Source: CAYRCJ01 sp964422785 (GTDB lineage Bacteria > Patescibacteriota > Minisyncoccia > UBA11713 > 2-01-FULL-45-33). From it: DNA of 30,975 nucleotides. The notes beneath the pieces are model-generated. The model was not told the origin of the DNA. It saw nothing but the letters and a program-made list of their open reading frames with translations, and ran no database searches. A program made the translations under genes and the position numbers. Where the stretch lies: positions 1-30,975 of the forward strand of contig CAYRCJ010000006.1 of the NCBI GenBank assembly GCA_964422785.1, read 5' to 3'. Shown here piece after piece: positions 22,690-30,467 of the stretch. Each line of letters opens with the position of its first letter. The stretch's first letter is position 1.

Positions 22690-22760
22690 CTGCGGGGCTT
22701 GGATTCGAACCAAGGTAACATGCTCCAGAGGCATGTGTCCTACCACTAGACGACCCCGCA
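22690..22760 (-). tRNA. tRNA-Gln (anticodon CTG)
   Basis: On the minus strand, the acceptor TGCGGGG pairs with CCCCGCA. The anticodon arm CATGC-CTCTGGA-GCATG gives CTG. The T-arm is CTTGG-TTCGAAT-CCAAG and the discriminator is G. CCA is not encoded. Confidence 0.95.
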
Positions 22761-22817
22761 ATACTTATATTTCTACTATTTATGAAGCCAAAAAGCCAGT
22801 TTTTGATTTTTTAGAGT

Positions 22818-22823
22818 TATTAT
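22818..22823 (+). promoter_or_regulatory. -10 box of the GIY-YIG gene, leaderless
   Basis: TATTAT ends 7 nt before ATG 22831. There is no Shine-Dalgarno site and no clear -35 box. Confidence 0.45.
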
Positions 22824-22830
22824 ATAAGTA

Positions 22831-23085
22831 ATGCCCCACTTCACCTACATCCTCGAATGCGCCGATAAGACTCTGTATGTCGGCGCTACAAATGATCTGG
22901 AAAAAAGATTGCGCCAGCACAACGAATCCAAATCCGGCGCGCACTACACAAAAATAAGAAGGCCGGTTAAGTTGGTGTATTCAGAAAAATTTTCCACATT
23001 AAAAAGGGCCCGCCACCGAGAAGCCGAAATAAAAAGGTTAAAAAGATCGGAAAAAATAAATTTGATTAAAGAGAAGCCATTTTAA
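22831..23085 (+). CDS. GIY-YIG endonuclease domain protein (UPF0213/YhbQ type)
   Basis: The 84-residue product is a single GIY-YIG domain: FTYILECADKTLYVGATNDL (YIL...YVG, the GIY-YIG strands) followed by EKRLRQHNESKSGAHYTKIR (catalytic Arg region) and the closing RARHREAEIKRLKR, which holds the metal-binding Glu. Stand-alone proteins of this size form the UPF0213/YhbQ group, thought to act on damaged or branched DNA. It is followed 14 bp later by the M23 gene, whose promoter overlaps its last codons. Confidence 0.92.
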   Translation: MPHFTYILECADKTLYVGATNDLEKRLRQHNESKSGAHYTKIRRPVKLVYSEKFSTLKRARHREAEIKRLKRSEKINLIKEKPF

Positions 23086-23087
23086 GA

Positions 23088-23093
23088 TATAAT
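23088..23093 (+). promoter_or_regulatory. -10 box of the M23 peptidase gene, leaderless GTG
   Basis: A perfect TATAAT ends 6 nt before GTG 23100, right after the stop of the GIY-YIG gene. Confidence 0.65.
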
Positions 23094-23099
23094 CATAGG

Positions 23100-23936
23100 G
23101 TGATTACAAAAATTATACTTTTTGGAGCGCTGGCGGCCTTTGCCCAAACGGCGACTTTGTCGTTTAGCCCTCCAACGGTCATCCAGGGCGAGCCAATTCT
23201 TGCTCAAATAGACGGCGTTGCGAATATCGCGTCTGTGAAGAGCATAAAATTTGGAGGGGCGCCAACCGGCGTTTTTATGTATCAAGGCAAGCCCACTGCT
23301 CTTGTCGGAGTCGATTTAAATAAAAAACCTGGGGACTATGAACTGAAAGCAGAATTATCCGATGGGCAAATATTTAAAAAGATTGTTGGCGTTGGCGCAC
23401 GCCCAAAAATAGAAGCGCCATTGAGCATCCCCCGGAAACTTGGCGGCAATACGGTAGAGAGCCAAAATAAGCTGGTTGCCACTTTAGCCGATGAAAATAA
23501 AAGTCTCGAGAATTTGCGCACAGGCACCAAGGCATTTTGGACGGAGAAATTTACCCCGCCGCTCAAAGAAATTTTTGTTACCGATGAGTATGGATACTCC
23601 AGAAAAACGGGGGCGTATTCAATCCCCCACAAGGGCGTTGATTATCGCGCGGAAGAGGGGACTCCCATCATGTCTTTAAATCGCGGCGTTGTACGCGTGG
23701 CAAAAACATATCGCAACTACGGCAAGACAATTATTGTGGACCACGGACTCGGCCTAATGTCTTTCTATATGCACCTTTCGAAAATCAAAGTTAATGAAGG
23801 AGAATTGGTTTTGCGCGGACAGGTTATCGGACTTTCCGGCCAGACAGGATATGCCGAAAAACCTCATCTGCATCTAAGCGTGCGCATCAACGGTTCTTCG
23901 ATCGACCCGGTAAAATTTCTCGAGCTATTTCCATAA
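23100..23936 (+). CDS. Secreted M23 metallopeptidase (peptidoglycan endopeptidase)
   Basis: The GTG at 23100 gives a signal peptide (MITKIILFGALAAFA, cleavage before QT) on a 278-residue protein. A beta-rich N-terminal domain (residues about 20-105) resembles that of the degenerate M23 protein at 9815. A linker follows, then a complete LytM/M23 domain: IPHKGVDYRA (the HxGxD zinc ligands), YGKTIIVDHGLGLMSFYMHL (catalytic His), GQTGYAEKPHLHLSVRI (HxH ligand) and the ending DPVKFLELF. It should cut peptide cross-links in the wall, and FtsEX is a plausible activator. A leaderless promoter overlaps the end of the upstream gene. Confidence 0.94.
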   Translation: MITKIILFGALAAFAQTATLSFSPPTVIQGEPILAQIDGVANIASVKSIKFGGAPTGVFMYQGKPTALVGVDLNKKPGDYELKAELSDGQIFKKIVGVGARPKIEAPLSIPRKLGGNTVESQNKLVATLADENKSLENLRTGTKAFWTEKFTPPLKEIFVTDEYGYSRKTGAYSIPHKGVDYRAEEGTPIMSLNRGVVRVAKTYRNYGKTIIVDHGLGLMSFYMHLSKIKVNEGELVLRGQVIGLSGQTGYAEKPHLHLSVRINGSSIDPVKFLELFP

Positions 23937-23950
23937 AAGATAATTTGCAT

Positions 23951-23956
23951 TATAAT
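23951..23956 (+). promoter_or_regulatory. -10 box of the lmo0937-type gene
   Basis: A perfect TATAAT ends 8 nt before ATG 23965. There is no Shine-Dalgarno site. Confidence 0.5.
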
Positions 23957-23964
23957 TTAGTCAT

Positions 23965-24105
23965 ATGTTTTTAACTATTGGATTTGTTTTATTGGTTTTG
24001 TGGCTTTTCGGGTTTATTATTTTCCCGGTTCTAGGATGGCTTATCCACATTCTTCTCATAGTGGCCATCATTTCTTTCCTCGTGCACGTTATTAGAGGAA
24101 AGTAA
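23965..24105 (+). CDS. 46-residue lmo0937-like (DUF5670) membrane microprotein
   Basis: ATG 23965 to TAA 24103-24105 encodes two hydrophobic segments: MFLTIGFVLLVLWLFGFIIF and, after PVLGW, LIHILLIVAIISFLVHVIRGK. The arrangement, with Gly-Trp-Leu-Ile-His between the helices and the ending VIRG, matches the lmo0937/DUF5670 family of very small, function-unknown membrane proteins. Its own TATAAT box and a following inverted repeat make it a single-gene unit. It is easily missed by length cut-offs. Confidence 0.75.
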   Translation: MFLTIGFVLLVLWLFGFIIFPVLGWLIHILLIVAIISFLVHVIRGK

Positions 24106-24125
24106 GATTTATTTAAAACTATCGG

Positions 24126-24155
24126 ACAGACACCCGCCTTAAGGCGGGTGTCTGT
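24126..24155. terminator. Perfect 13-bp inverted repeat after the microprotein gene
   Basis: ACAGACACCCGCC (24126-24138) / GGCGGGTGTCTGT (24143-24155), loop TTAA. The T-tract is poor (TTATGATTTTG), so the terminator call is moderate. Confidence 0.6.
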
Positions 24156-24219
24156 TATGATTTTGTCCATTTAAAAAAAGTTATCCCCCCTTATCCTAAA
24201 CTGGTTGCAGAAATTAAAA

Positions 24220-24228
24220 TGTTATACT
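24220..24228 (+). promoter_or_regulatory. Extended -10 promoter of the ice-binding-like gene, leaderless
   Basis: TGT-TATACT ends 7 nt before ATG 24236. The copy before the second ice-binding-like gene (30452-30460) has the same layout, so the promoter was duplicated with the gene. Confidence 0.6.
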
Positions 24229-24235
24229 GGAATAT

Positions 24236-25507
24236 ATGAAAAATTTTACTACGAATTCAATAGTATCTCTGTTGGCTGTTTTTTTTACTCTCGGTTTGTC
24301 AGGACAGATCGTATTTGCCGCAGGCCCGGCAACTGTAAATCTTGGGTCAGCGGGTAATTTTGTGATTTTGGCAAAAACAGGAGTCTCAACTACCGGATCC
24401 ACCTCCGTTGTCGGGGATATCGGGCTTAGCCCGGCAGCCGCGACTTATATAACAGGATTTGCGCTAAATCTTCCTGCTGCGAGTGCGTTTTCCACATCAG
24501 CACTGGTCACCGGAAAAGTATACGCGCCGGGATACGCAGATCCGACTCCCGCCAACCTGACTACGGCGGTACTCGACATGCAAACCGCATACACCGACGG
24601 CGCAGGAAGAACAAATCCTACCGCTACTGAATTAGGCGCCGGAAATATTGGCGGGATGACGCTTGCTCCCGGACTTTATAAATGGGGTACCGGTGTAACA
24701 ATACCAACCGATGTCACTCTTTCTGGTGGCGCAAATGACGTTTGGATTTTTCAGATAGCGCAAAATCTTAATATTAGTTCAGCCACGAAAGTTATCCTTA
24801 CCGGCGGAGCCCAGGCAAGTAACATTTTCTGGGTTGTGGCGGGGCAGACAACTCTCGGAACAACATCCGTTTTCAATGGAAATATATTGGATCAAACAAC
24901 GATTGTTTTAAATACGGGCGCATCTCTCACGGGAAGAGCATTGGCGCAGGCCGCGGTTACGTTGGACGCAAACAATGTTACCACGCCAACTTATGTAGCT
25001 CCTTCTCCAACACCAACTCCGTCACCCACACCAACGCCTACTCCGTCTCCAACACCAAGTCCAACACCTGGCTCAAACCCAACACCAAGCCCGACTCCTT
25101 CTCCAACTCCGTCGACATCGCCCGAAGATCCAAGGGTTGTGGCCTTGAGGCTCCAACTTAGCGGGATGTTAACTACTTTGCAGGCGATCCAGGCTCAGCG
25201 AGCGGCGCAACAAGCCGCAGGTTCTTCTGCTGCTCCTACCGCTTCCGTTTTCGGTCAGCAGGTTAGAGCGATTGCTGTTAGTTTAGGAGCGGGCAGTAAC
25301 AGTAATGATGTAAAAGTTCTTCAGCAATTTTTGATTTCTCAGAGCAAGGGTCCGGCAGCCCAAGCTTTGGCTAGAGTTGGTGCGAATGCTAATTTTGGCG
25401 CTTTGACTCGCGCGGCGCTAGCAGAATTTCAAGCGAAAGTGGGGATTACCCCGGCTTTTGGAAACTTTGGAGCAGTGACTAGGGCTTATCTAAGGACACA
25501 CTACTAA
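24236..25507 (+). CDS. Secreted ice-binding-like (DUF3494) protein with peptidoglycan-binding domain
   Basis: The 423-residue product has a signal peptide (cleavage near VFA-AG). A DUF3494 ice-binding-type beta-solenoid spans about residues 31-256: VNLGSAGNFVILAKTGVST, GDIGLSPAAATYITGF, TELGAGNIGGMTLAPGLYKW, NDVWIFQIAQNLNISS, NIFWVVAGQTTLG, GNILDQTTIVLNTGASLTGR, ALAQAAVTLDANNVT. A Ser-Pro-Thr repeat linker follows (about 257-299), a helical stretch, and a PG_binding_1 domain from about 345 (VKVLQQFLISQSKG, LTRAALAEFQAKVGI). DUF3494 proteins bind ice in cold-adapted microbes; many relatives may be adhesins. The peptidoglycan-binding tail should hold it on the wall without covalent linkage. It is the first gene of the surface locus. 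Confidence 0.92.
   Translation: MKNFTTNSIVSLLAVFFTLGLSGQIVFAAGPATVNLGSAGNFVILAKTGVSTTGSTSVVGDIGLSPAAATYITGFALNLPAASAFSTSALVTGKVYAPGYADPTPANLTTAVLDMQTAYTDGAGRTNPTATELGAGNIGGMTLAPGLYKWGTGVTIPTDVTLSGGANDVWIFQIAQNLNISSATKVILTGGAQASNIFWVVAGQTTLGTTSVFNGNILDQTTIVLNTGASLTGRALAQAAVTLDANNVTTPTYVAPSPTPTPSPTPTPTPSPTPSPTPGSNPTPSPTPSPTPSTSPEDPRVVALRLQLSGMLTTLQAIQAQRAAQQAAGSSAAPTASVFGQQVRAIAVSLGAGSNSNDVKVLQQFLISQSKGPAAQALARVGANANFGALTRAALAEFQAKVGITPAFGNFGAVTRAYLRTHY
25001..25125 (+). repeat. Ser/Thr-Pro repeat linker coding region
   Basis: A CCA/CCT/ACT/TCT-rich stretch encodes repeated SPTPTP units in the ice-binding-like protein. Such linkers are extended wall spacers and are prone to slippage and length variation. 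Confidence 0.85.
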
Positions 25508-25522
25508 AAAGGCAATGTCACT

Positions 25523-28354
25523 GTGAAAAAATTAAACAAAAATTTAATTTTTATTTTGTTTATTGTTTTTGGTTTAGCGGGCCCAATTATTACCTTAGCG
25601 GCCGGCCCAATTTTTATTGATACAAATTTAAACGGCATTCTTGATCCGGGAGAATTGTCTACAACAACAATTCAAGCCGCAATTACCGCGGCATCTCCCG
25701 GTAATACCATTCAGGTAATGGCGGGAACATACACCGGGGCGGTTAATGACACCAAGGGAGTAATTCTTCAAGGATCCGGAGTTGCCAATATCGTTGGTCA
25801 AGTTACCTTGAATGCCGGCGGTTCCAAGATTTATGGTTTTAATGTAACTAATCCAAGCGGAAATTTCGGTATTTTAATTAATGGATTTGGAAATACTGAG
25901 GCGTCCAATAACACCGTACACCACGTCGGAACGGGCGCGGTAACGGGAACCAATTACGGCATTTGGTTTCAAGACAAGGATCTTGTTAATGCCGATAACA
26001 TAAAAATTCAGAATAATGCGGTTTCAAACATAGGCACTATTACAAACGGTTCAAATGGCGGAATCGGAGTAGGTGATTCTACCGGCAATTCTAATATCAC
26101 CGGAGTTGTTATTAGTGGAAATACAGTTTCCAATGTAACAGCCAATACTGCCAATAAGGGAGCTTATGGTATTATTGTTAGCCACGCTATTCAAAATATT
26201 GTTAGTAATATGGGCTCAACTTTGGGAGCTCAAATTACCGGAAATACAATTAGTAATCTTAACGGCAGATGGGCTCATGGCATCGGACTTGAGGGAAGCA
26301 CCCCGAATGCCATCGTTACTGGAAATACAATTCACCACCTTACTTCAACTTCTATTCCAAGTAATGCGGTCGCGGTTACATTTGAAGCCAATACTGGCGC
26401 GGCAAGCGTAACGCTTCACAATAACAGTTTTGACACGACCACCGTCTCTCTTGGAGTTACGAATGTTGTTTCTTCGGTGACCGTGGATGCCACTAATAAT
26501 TATTGGGCGACATCCACGCCGGCCGGTGTTATTTTTGGCAGTGTTAATTACAGTCCTTGGTATGCTAATGCGGCTATGACAACAATCGGAGCAACGACAA
26601 CTATAGACACGGATGGAAATAAAGCATCAGTACTTCCAATTGAGATTGCGACAACGACATCAACAAGCGCCGGCTCGGTGAGCGTAGTTATTCCGGCGGG
26701 GGCAACAGTTACTGGACCACCGGGATGGGACGGAACAATTGCCAGCCCGGCCGCAACTTCAACATTCACACTTACTCCGGATGCCGGCAATTTAGCTTTG
26801 GCTGTTTCAGCTGTTGAAGTTGGCGCTGGCGATATGCCCCTTGTATTCAATCAACCCTCTAAAATTGTCTTTGCGGGATTGGCAGGAAAATTAACCGGTT
26901 GGTCTCGATCAGGCGTTTTTCATGGCATAACAACCACATGTGATTCCGCTACAGTTCCGACTCTTGCTCCGGGAACGGAGTGTAAAATTGATGTCGGCGC
27001 GGATCTTGTTATTTGGACAAAACATTTTACAACTTTTATTGTTTATACCCAGACAACAGATTTAACTCCCGCCACTCTTCATGTTATTAAGTTAGTTATT
27101 AATTCAAATGGAGGCGCTTCTATTCCTTCTGATTTTAGTGTGACAGTAAAGCTTTTAGGCGCTAACGTGTTGGGAAGTCCGGCGTTTGGAACTTCTACTC
27201 CCGGAACTCTTTATTCGCTTACCGCGGGCACATATCTAATAAGCGAAAATACAAATACTTCCTATACGGAAAGCTTTAGCGGGGATTGTAATTCGAGCGG
27301 TAGCGTAACTCTCTTACCAGGCGAAGACAAAGTTTGTACGATTGTCAGTACAAATATTCCTATTCCAACAGCAACATCGCCGGGACTGCCGTCTACCGGT
27401 GGCGGAGGAAATTTTGCGCCATTGCCGCTTATTAACATTACTAAAATACCAAGTCCTTTGGCTTTGCCTGCTGGATCCGGACAGGTTACTTATACTTATA
27501 CGCTAACTAATATAGGTCCGGTTGCTATGGGTAGTGTTTGGGTCAAAGATGATCAATGTGATTCTGTTAAATTTATCTCCGGCGACAACAATAATGATTC
27601 AATGCTTGATCTCGATGAAGTATGGGTATATAGCTGTACCAGAACAGTTTCTCAAACCGTTACTAATACGGCCACTACTCACGGCTCTGCCAATGGCTGG
27701 GATGCTTATGCTATTGCAATCGCCACAGTGGGCGTTGGCACTCCGGTCCCACCACCACTTATTAATATTTCAAAAACTCCCAGCCAATCAAGCCCGTTTC
27801 CACCCGGTGGCGGTGATATAACCTATACATATGTAGTAACAAACCCCGGATTGATTTCTATGCATAATGTAGTCGTTACTGATGATAAGTGCGCCCCGGT
27901 TTCCGGCCCTTCCGGTGATATCAATAATAATAATCTGCTTGATCTCGATGAAGCATGGACTTATACATGTCAAACAAATATTAAGATTTCAACTAGAAAT
28001 ATTGCTACGGCTAAAGGAAGCGCAAACGGTTTTATTGCGCTTGGCTACGCCCTTAATAATGTTTTGGTTTCTGTCCCGGGTCTTCCAAACACAGGATCCC
28101 AGGGACAATCTATTAGAATAATCGCGATTAATCTTGGAAATGGCAGCCGTGGAAATAATGTATTAACCCTCCAACAATTTTTGATTTCTCAAAAGAAAGG
28201 CAAAGCCGCAGCGGCTTTAGCCAAGATTGGCGCGACTTCTTTCTTTGGCAATCTAACGCGCGCGGCGCTGGCAGAATTTCAAGCGAAAGTGGGGATTAGT
28301 CCGGCTTTGGGAAATTTTGGGCCGATAACCCGTGGCTATTTAAATTTACACTGA
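25523..28354 (+). CDS. Large surface protein: beta-helix, DUF11-type domains, LPNTG motif, peptidoglycan-binding domain
   Basis: GTG 25523, 15 bp after the previous stop with AAAAGG upstream, gives 943 residues. Signal peptide cleavage is near TLA-AG. It is followed by an EF-hand-like loop (DTNLNGILDPGE), a right-handed beta-helix (about residues 45-345, repeats such as ISGNTVSNV, ITGNTISNL, VTGNTIHHL), and a prealbumin/SpaA-like segment at about 517-610 (LHVIKLVINSNGG, GTYLISENTNTSY). Next come LPSTG (622-626), two DUF11-type domains at about 635-735 and 746-850, LPNTG (854-858), and a PG_binding_1 domain to the end. Unlike a normal sortase substrate there is no TM or basic tail after LPNTG. 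It may be an adhesin or polysaccharide-active protein; no catalytic residues are identified. Confidence 0.85.
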   Translation: MKKLNKNLIFILFIVFGLAGPIITLAAGPIFIDTNLNGILDPGELSTTTIQAAITAASPGNTIQVMAGTYTGAVNDTKGVILQGSGVANIVGQVTLNAGGSKIYGFNVTNPSGNFGILINGFGNTEASNNTVHHVGTGAVTGTNYGIWFQDKDLVNADNIKIQNNAVSNIGTITNGSNGGIGVGDSTGNSNITGVVISGNTVSNVTANTANKGAYGIIVSHAIQNIVSNMGSTLGAQITGNTISNLNGRWAHGIGLEGSTPNAIVTGNTIHHLTSTSIPSNAVAVTFEANTGAASVTLHNNSFDTTTVSLGVTNVVSSVTVDATNNYWATSTPAGVIFGSVNYSPWYANAAMTTIGATTTIDTDGNKASVLPIEIATTTSTSAGSVSVVIPAGATVTGPPGWDGTIASPAATSTFTLTPDAGNLALAVSAVEVGAGDMPLVFNQPSKIVFAGLAGKLTGWSRSGVFHGITTTCDSATVPTLAPGTECKIDVGADLVIWTKHFTTFIVYTQTTDLTPATLHVIKLVINSNGGASIPSDFSVTVKLLGANVLGSPAFGTSTPGTLYSLTAGTYLISENTNTSYTESFSGDCNSSGSVTLLPGEDKVCTIVSTNIPIPTATSPGLPSTGGGGNFAPLPLINITKIPSPLALPAGSGQVTYTYTLTNIGPVAMGSVWVKDDQCDSVKFISGDNNNDSMLDLDEVWVYSCTRTVSQTVTNTATTHGSANGWDAYAIAIATVGVGTPVPPPLINISKTPSQSSPFPPGGGDITYTYVVTNPGLISMHNVVVTDDKCAPVSGPSGDINNNNLLDLDEAWTYTCQTNIKISTRNIATAKGSANGFIALGYALNNVLVSVPGLPNTGSQGQSIRIIAINLGNGSRGNNVLTLQQFLISQKKGKAAAALAKIGATSFFGNLTRAALAEFQAKVGISPALGNFGPITRGYLNLH

Positions 28355-28376
28355 GTTGAAGTAAAATAAATAATAT

Positions 28377-29300
28377 ATGTGTAAATCAAAAAAAATTATT
28401 CTCATGCTGGTTGCGGCGTCAATTATGATATTTGGATGCGCCGCAAATAATGTTTTGGCCAACACCTCTCAAACAAGCCAGAGTTCATTGTATATTCCTT
28501 TGATAGGCATCACATCTGTTCCGGATCCGCTGGCCTTGCCTAAGGGGACGGGAAACGTAACATACCATTACGCGGTTAAAAATTTTCTTCAAGAATTACC
28601 CTTGTCCGATGTGCAAGTTGTTGACAGCAAGTGCGTCAACATCAAATTTGTGGAAGGCGATGACAATGGAAATTCCCAGCTAGATTTTAACGAAACATGG
28701 AGATACACTTGTACCACAGAAATTTCCGAAACTACCCAAAGCATTGCCACAGTTACCGGAACCACAAATGGCATTACCGCAACACACAAAGCCTATACTA
28801 CCGTTGTTGTCGGTTTAAAGGATTTGCCTCCGCTGGTCAGCATTGTTAACATCACCAAAATTGCCTACCCTTTATCTCTGCCTATTGAAGGCGGCGATAT
28901 TACTTTTACCTACAAAGTTACCAACCCCGGCACAGTGCCCTTGAGCGATGTCTCTGTCGTTGATGATAAATGCAGTTCAATGTCCGGCAAACTCGGAGAT
29001 ACCAACGGCAATGATTTTTTGGATGTACACGAAGTTTGGATTTATACATGTACGGCGCACCTAAATCAAACAACTACAAACACAGTTACCGTTTCCGCAT
29101 ACGCCAACGGCCTAAAAGCGGTTGATACCGCCACTATTACAGTAAAGGTTGATATTCCAAAACTCCCCAATACCGGGGCAAATTTCGGCTTAGATTTCAA
29201 TCTAAAAATAATTGTATGGTCGGTGCTATCAGGGGCTCTCGCGGCGCTTGTTATATTTTCTATCTTAACTGGAAAAAGAAAATTCGGTAAAAAGAAATGA
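28377..29300 (+). CDS. LPxTG-anchored surface protein with two DUF11-type domains
   Basis: The 307-residue product has a signal peptide (cleavage near VLA-NT; the FGC before it is a poor lipobox). Two copies of the same roughly 105-residue domain as in the upstream protein follow (IGITSVPDPLALPKGTG; VNITKIAYPLSLPIEGG). Each has a pair of cysteines and an EF-hand-like loop (DDNGNSQLDFNE; DTNGNDFLDVHE). The C-terminus is a textbook sorting signal: LPNTG (residues 263-267), a hydrophobic stretch (IIVWSVLSGALAALVIFSIL) and a basic tail (GKRKFGKKK). The stop overlaps the sortase start by 4 bp, which strongly suggests it is that sortase's substrate. Confidence 0.9.
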   Translation: MCKSKKIILMLVAASIMIFGCAANNVLANTSQTSQSSLYIPLIGITSVPDPLALPKGTGNVTYHYAVKNFLQELPLSDVQVVDSKCVNIKFVEGDDNGNSQLDFNETWRYTCTTEISETTQSIATVTGTTNGITATHKAYTTVVVGLKDLPPLVSIVNITKIAYPLSLPIEGGDITFTYKVTNPGTVPLSDVSVVDDKCSSMSGKLGDTNGNDFLDVHEVWIYTCTAHLNQTTTNTVTVSAYANGLKAVDTATITVKVDIPKLPNTGANFGLDFNLKIIVWSVLSGALAALVIFSILTGKRKFGKKK

Positions 29301-30403
29301 AGATAAAAATCATCAAATTTAAATCAACACTAATTATAGTTTTCTCCGCAGTAATACTGGGAGCCGGTTTTTATTTTCTATTATTACCTCAACTCAATCA
29401 AAATAAAGTTGCAACCGCCCCATCTACCACCGGATTCGGCTGGAAATATCCTGTAGCCAAATTTCCATCAACCGGATCCGGCGGCCAGCTAGCCTATTCC
29501 GACATACGTGATCCCGGGGGTGTGCCCCAAGGGCTTCCGGTCCGCCTTAAAATTCCGGCTATCGGAGTGGATTCGGCAATCGAAGACGCGCTGATTACCC
29601 CGGATGGAAGAATGGATGTGCCGGCCGGTTCCGTGAATGTCGCCTGGTTTTCCCTTGGCCCCCATCCGGGACAAGTAGGAAGCGCGGTTATTGGAGGGCA
29701 TTTCGGCATTAACAAGGGAGTGCCGTTTGTTTTCTACAACTTAGACAAACTAAATAGCGGCGACAAAATATATATAGTGGATGACAGGGGCGACACCCTC
29801 GCGTTTCAAGTACGATCAATCAGTTCATTTGATAGAAATGCCGACGCGACTACTGTTTTTACATCTAACGACGGCTTGGCGCACTTAAATCTTATTACCT
29901 GCGAAGGAATTTGGAATCAGGTTAATGGCAACTATCCGTTGCGATTGGTAATATTCACCGATGCCATACCGGCAGAAAGCGCTGGCGCAATCATTGCCTC
30001 CTTTCACCGATCACTTGGCGTGGGCGCCTCCGGCAAGGATGTCGCGGCGCTTCAAACCGTACTTTTGCAAAAAGGATTTCTCACAATGCCGTTGGGAGCC
30101 GCCAAAGGATTTTTTGGCTCGTTAACACGCGACGCGGTCGCCAAATATCAAACAAGCGTCGGACTTTCACCTGTCGGCCTCTTCGGCCCGCTTACAAGGG
30201 CCAGGCTAATTTCGGAATCGAACATCAATCCTGTTCTTCCAAATACAGGCACAAAAAAAATAGCAGCTCCAACTTTTTCTCAAAATATTATTCAATTTGT
30301 AAAAAGTTTTTACGAAACTCCATCAGATGGTCTAATAACTTTGTTGCTTCTATTCTCAATAATTTTCATATCAGCTTATTTATTGAAAAAGAAATATCGA
30401 TAA
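29297..30403 (+). CDS. Sortase fused to a peptidoglycan-binding domain and an LPNTG-TM tail
   Basis: The 368-residue product has an N-terminal TM (about residues 9-29), then a sortase domain (about 72-232), closest in pattern to class E/F enzymes: RLKIPAIGVDSAI, the histidine in VIGGHFG (His135), the cysteine in LNLITCEG (Cys202) and the arginine in YPLRLVIFTD (Arg216). The catalytic triad is complete. After it comes a PG_binding_1 domain (about 236-308: KDVAALQTVLLQKGFL, FFGSLTRDAVAKYQTSVGLS), then LPNTG (314-318), a polar stretch, a second TM (about 342-361) and KKKYR. The enzyme should join LPxTG proteins to the wall. Its own LPNTG and wall-binding domain are unusual. Confidence 0.93.
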   Translation: MKIKIIKFKSTLIIVFSAVILGAGFYFLLLPQLNQNKVATAPSTTGFGWKYPVAKFPSTGSGGQLAYSDIRDPGGVPQGLPVRLKIPAIGVDSAIEDALITPDGRMDVPAGSVNVAWFSLGPHPGQVGSAVIGGHFGINKGVPFVFYNLDKLNSGDKIYIVDDRGDTLAFQVRSISSFDRNADATTVFTSNDGLAHLNLITCEGIWNQVNGNYPLRLVIFTDAIPAESAGAIIASFHRSLGVGASGKDVAALQTVLLQKGFLTMPLGAAKGFFGSLTRDAVAKYQTSVGLSPVGLFGPLTRARLISESNINPVLPNTGTKKIAAPTFSQNIIQFVKSFYETPSDGLITLLLLFSIIFISAYLLKKKYR

Positions 30404-30451
30404 CGCTCTTTTATTGGTAATAAAGTTATCCACATTGGTAAAAAAATAAAG

Positions 30452-30460
30452 TGTTATAAT
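30452..30460 (+). promoter_or_regulatory. Extended -10 promoter of the second ice-binding-like gene, leaderless
   Basis: TGT-TATAAT ends 7 nt before ATG 30468. Layout matches the promoter at 24220. There is no Shine-Dalgarno site. Confidence 0.6.
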
Positions 30461-30467
30461 AAAATAT

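Noticed and set aside
28429..28441. Lipobox (IFGC) making the 28377 product a lipoprotein
   Set aside because: Phe at -2 is a poor lipobox residue, and the protein has a standard AxA-like site after it plus a complete LPNTG sorting signal.
12288..30434. Three exact TTATNCACA DnaA-box matches (12288-12296, 24041-24049, 30426-30434), suggesting an origin
   Set aside because: They are far apart, one is inside the microprotein coding sequence, and with eight fixed bases about one match is expected by chance in 31 kb on two strands, more in A/T-rich DNA. There is no dnaA or dnaN gene and no cluster.
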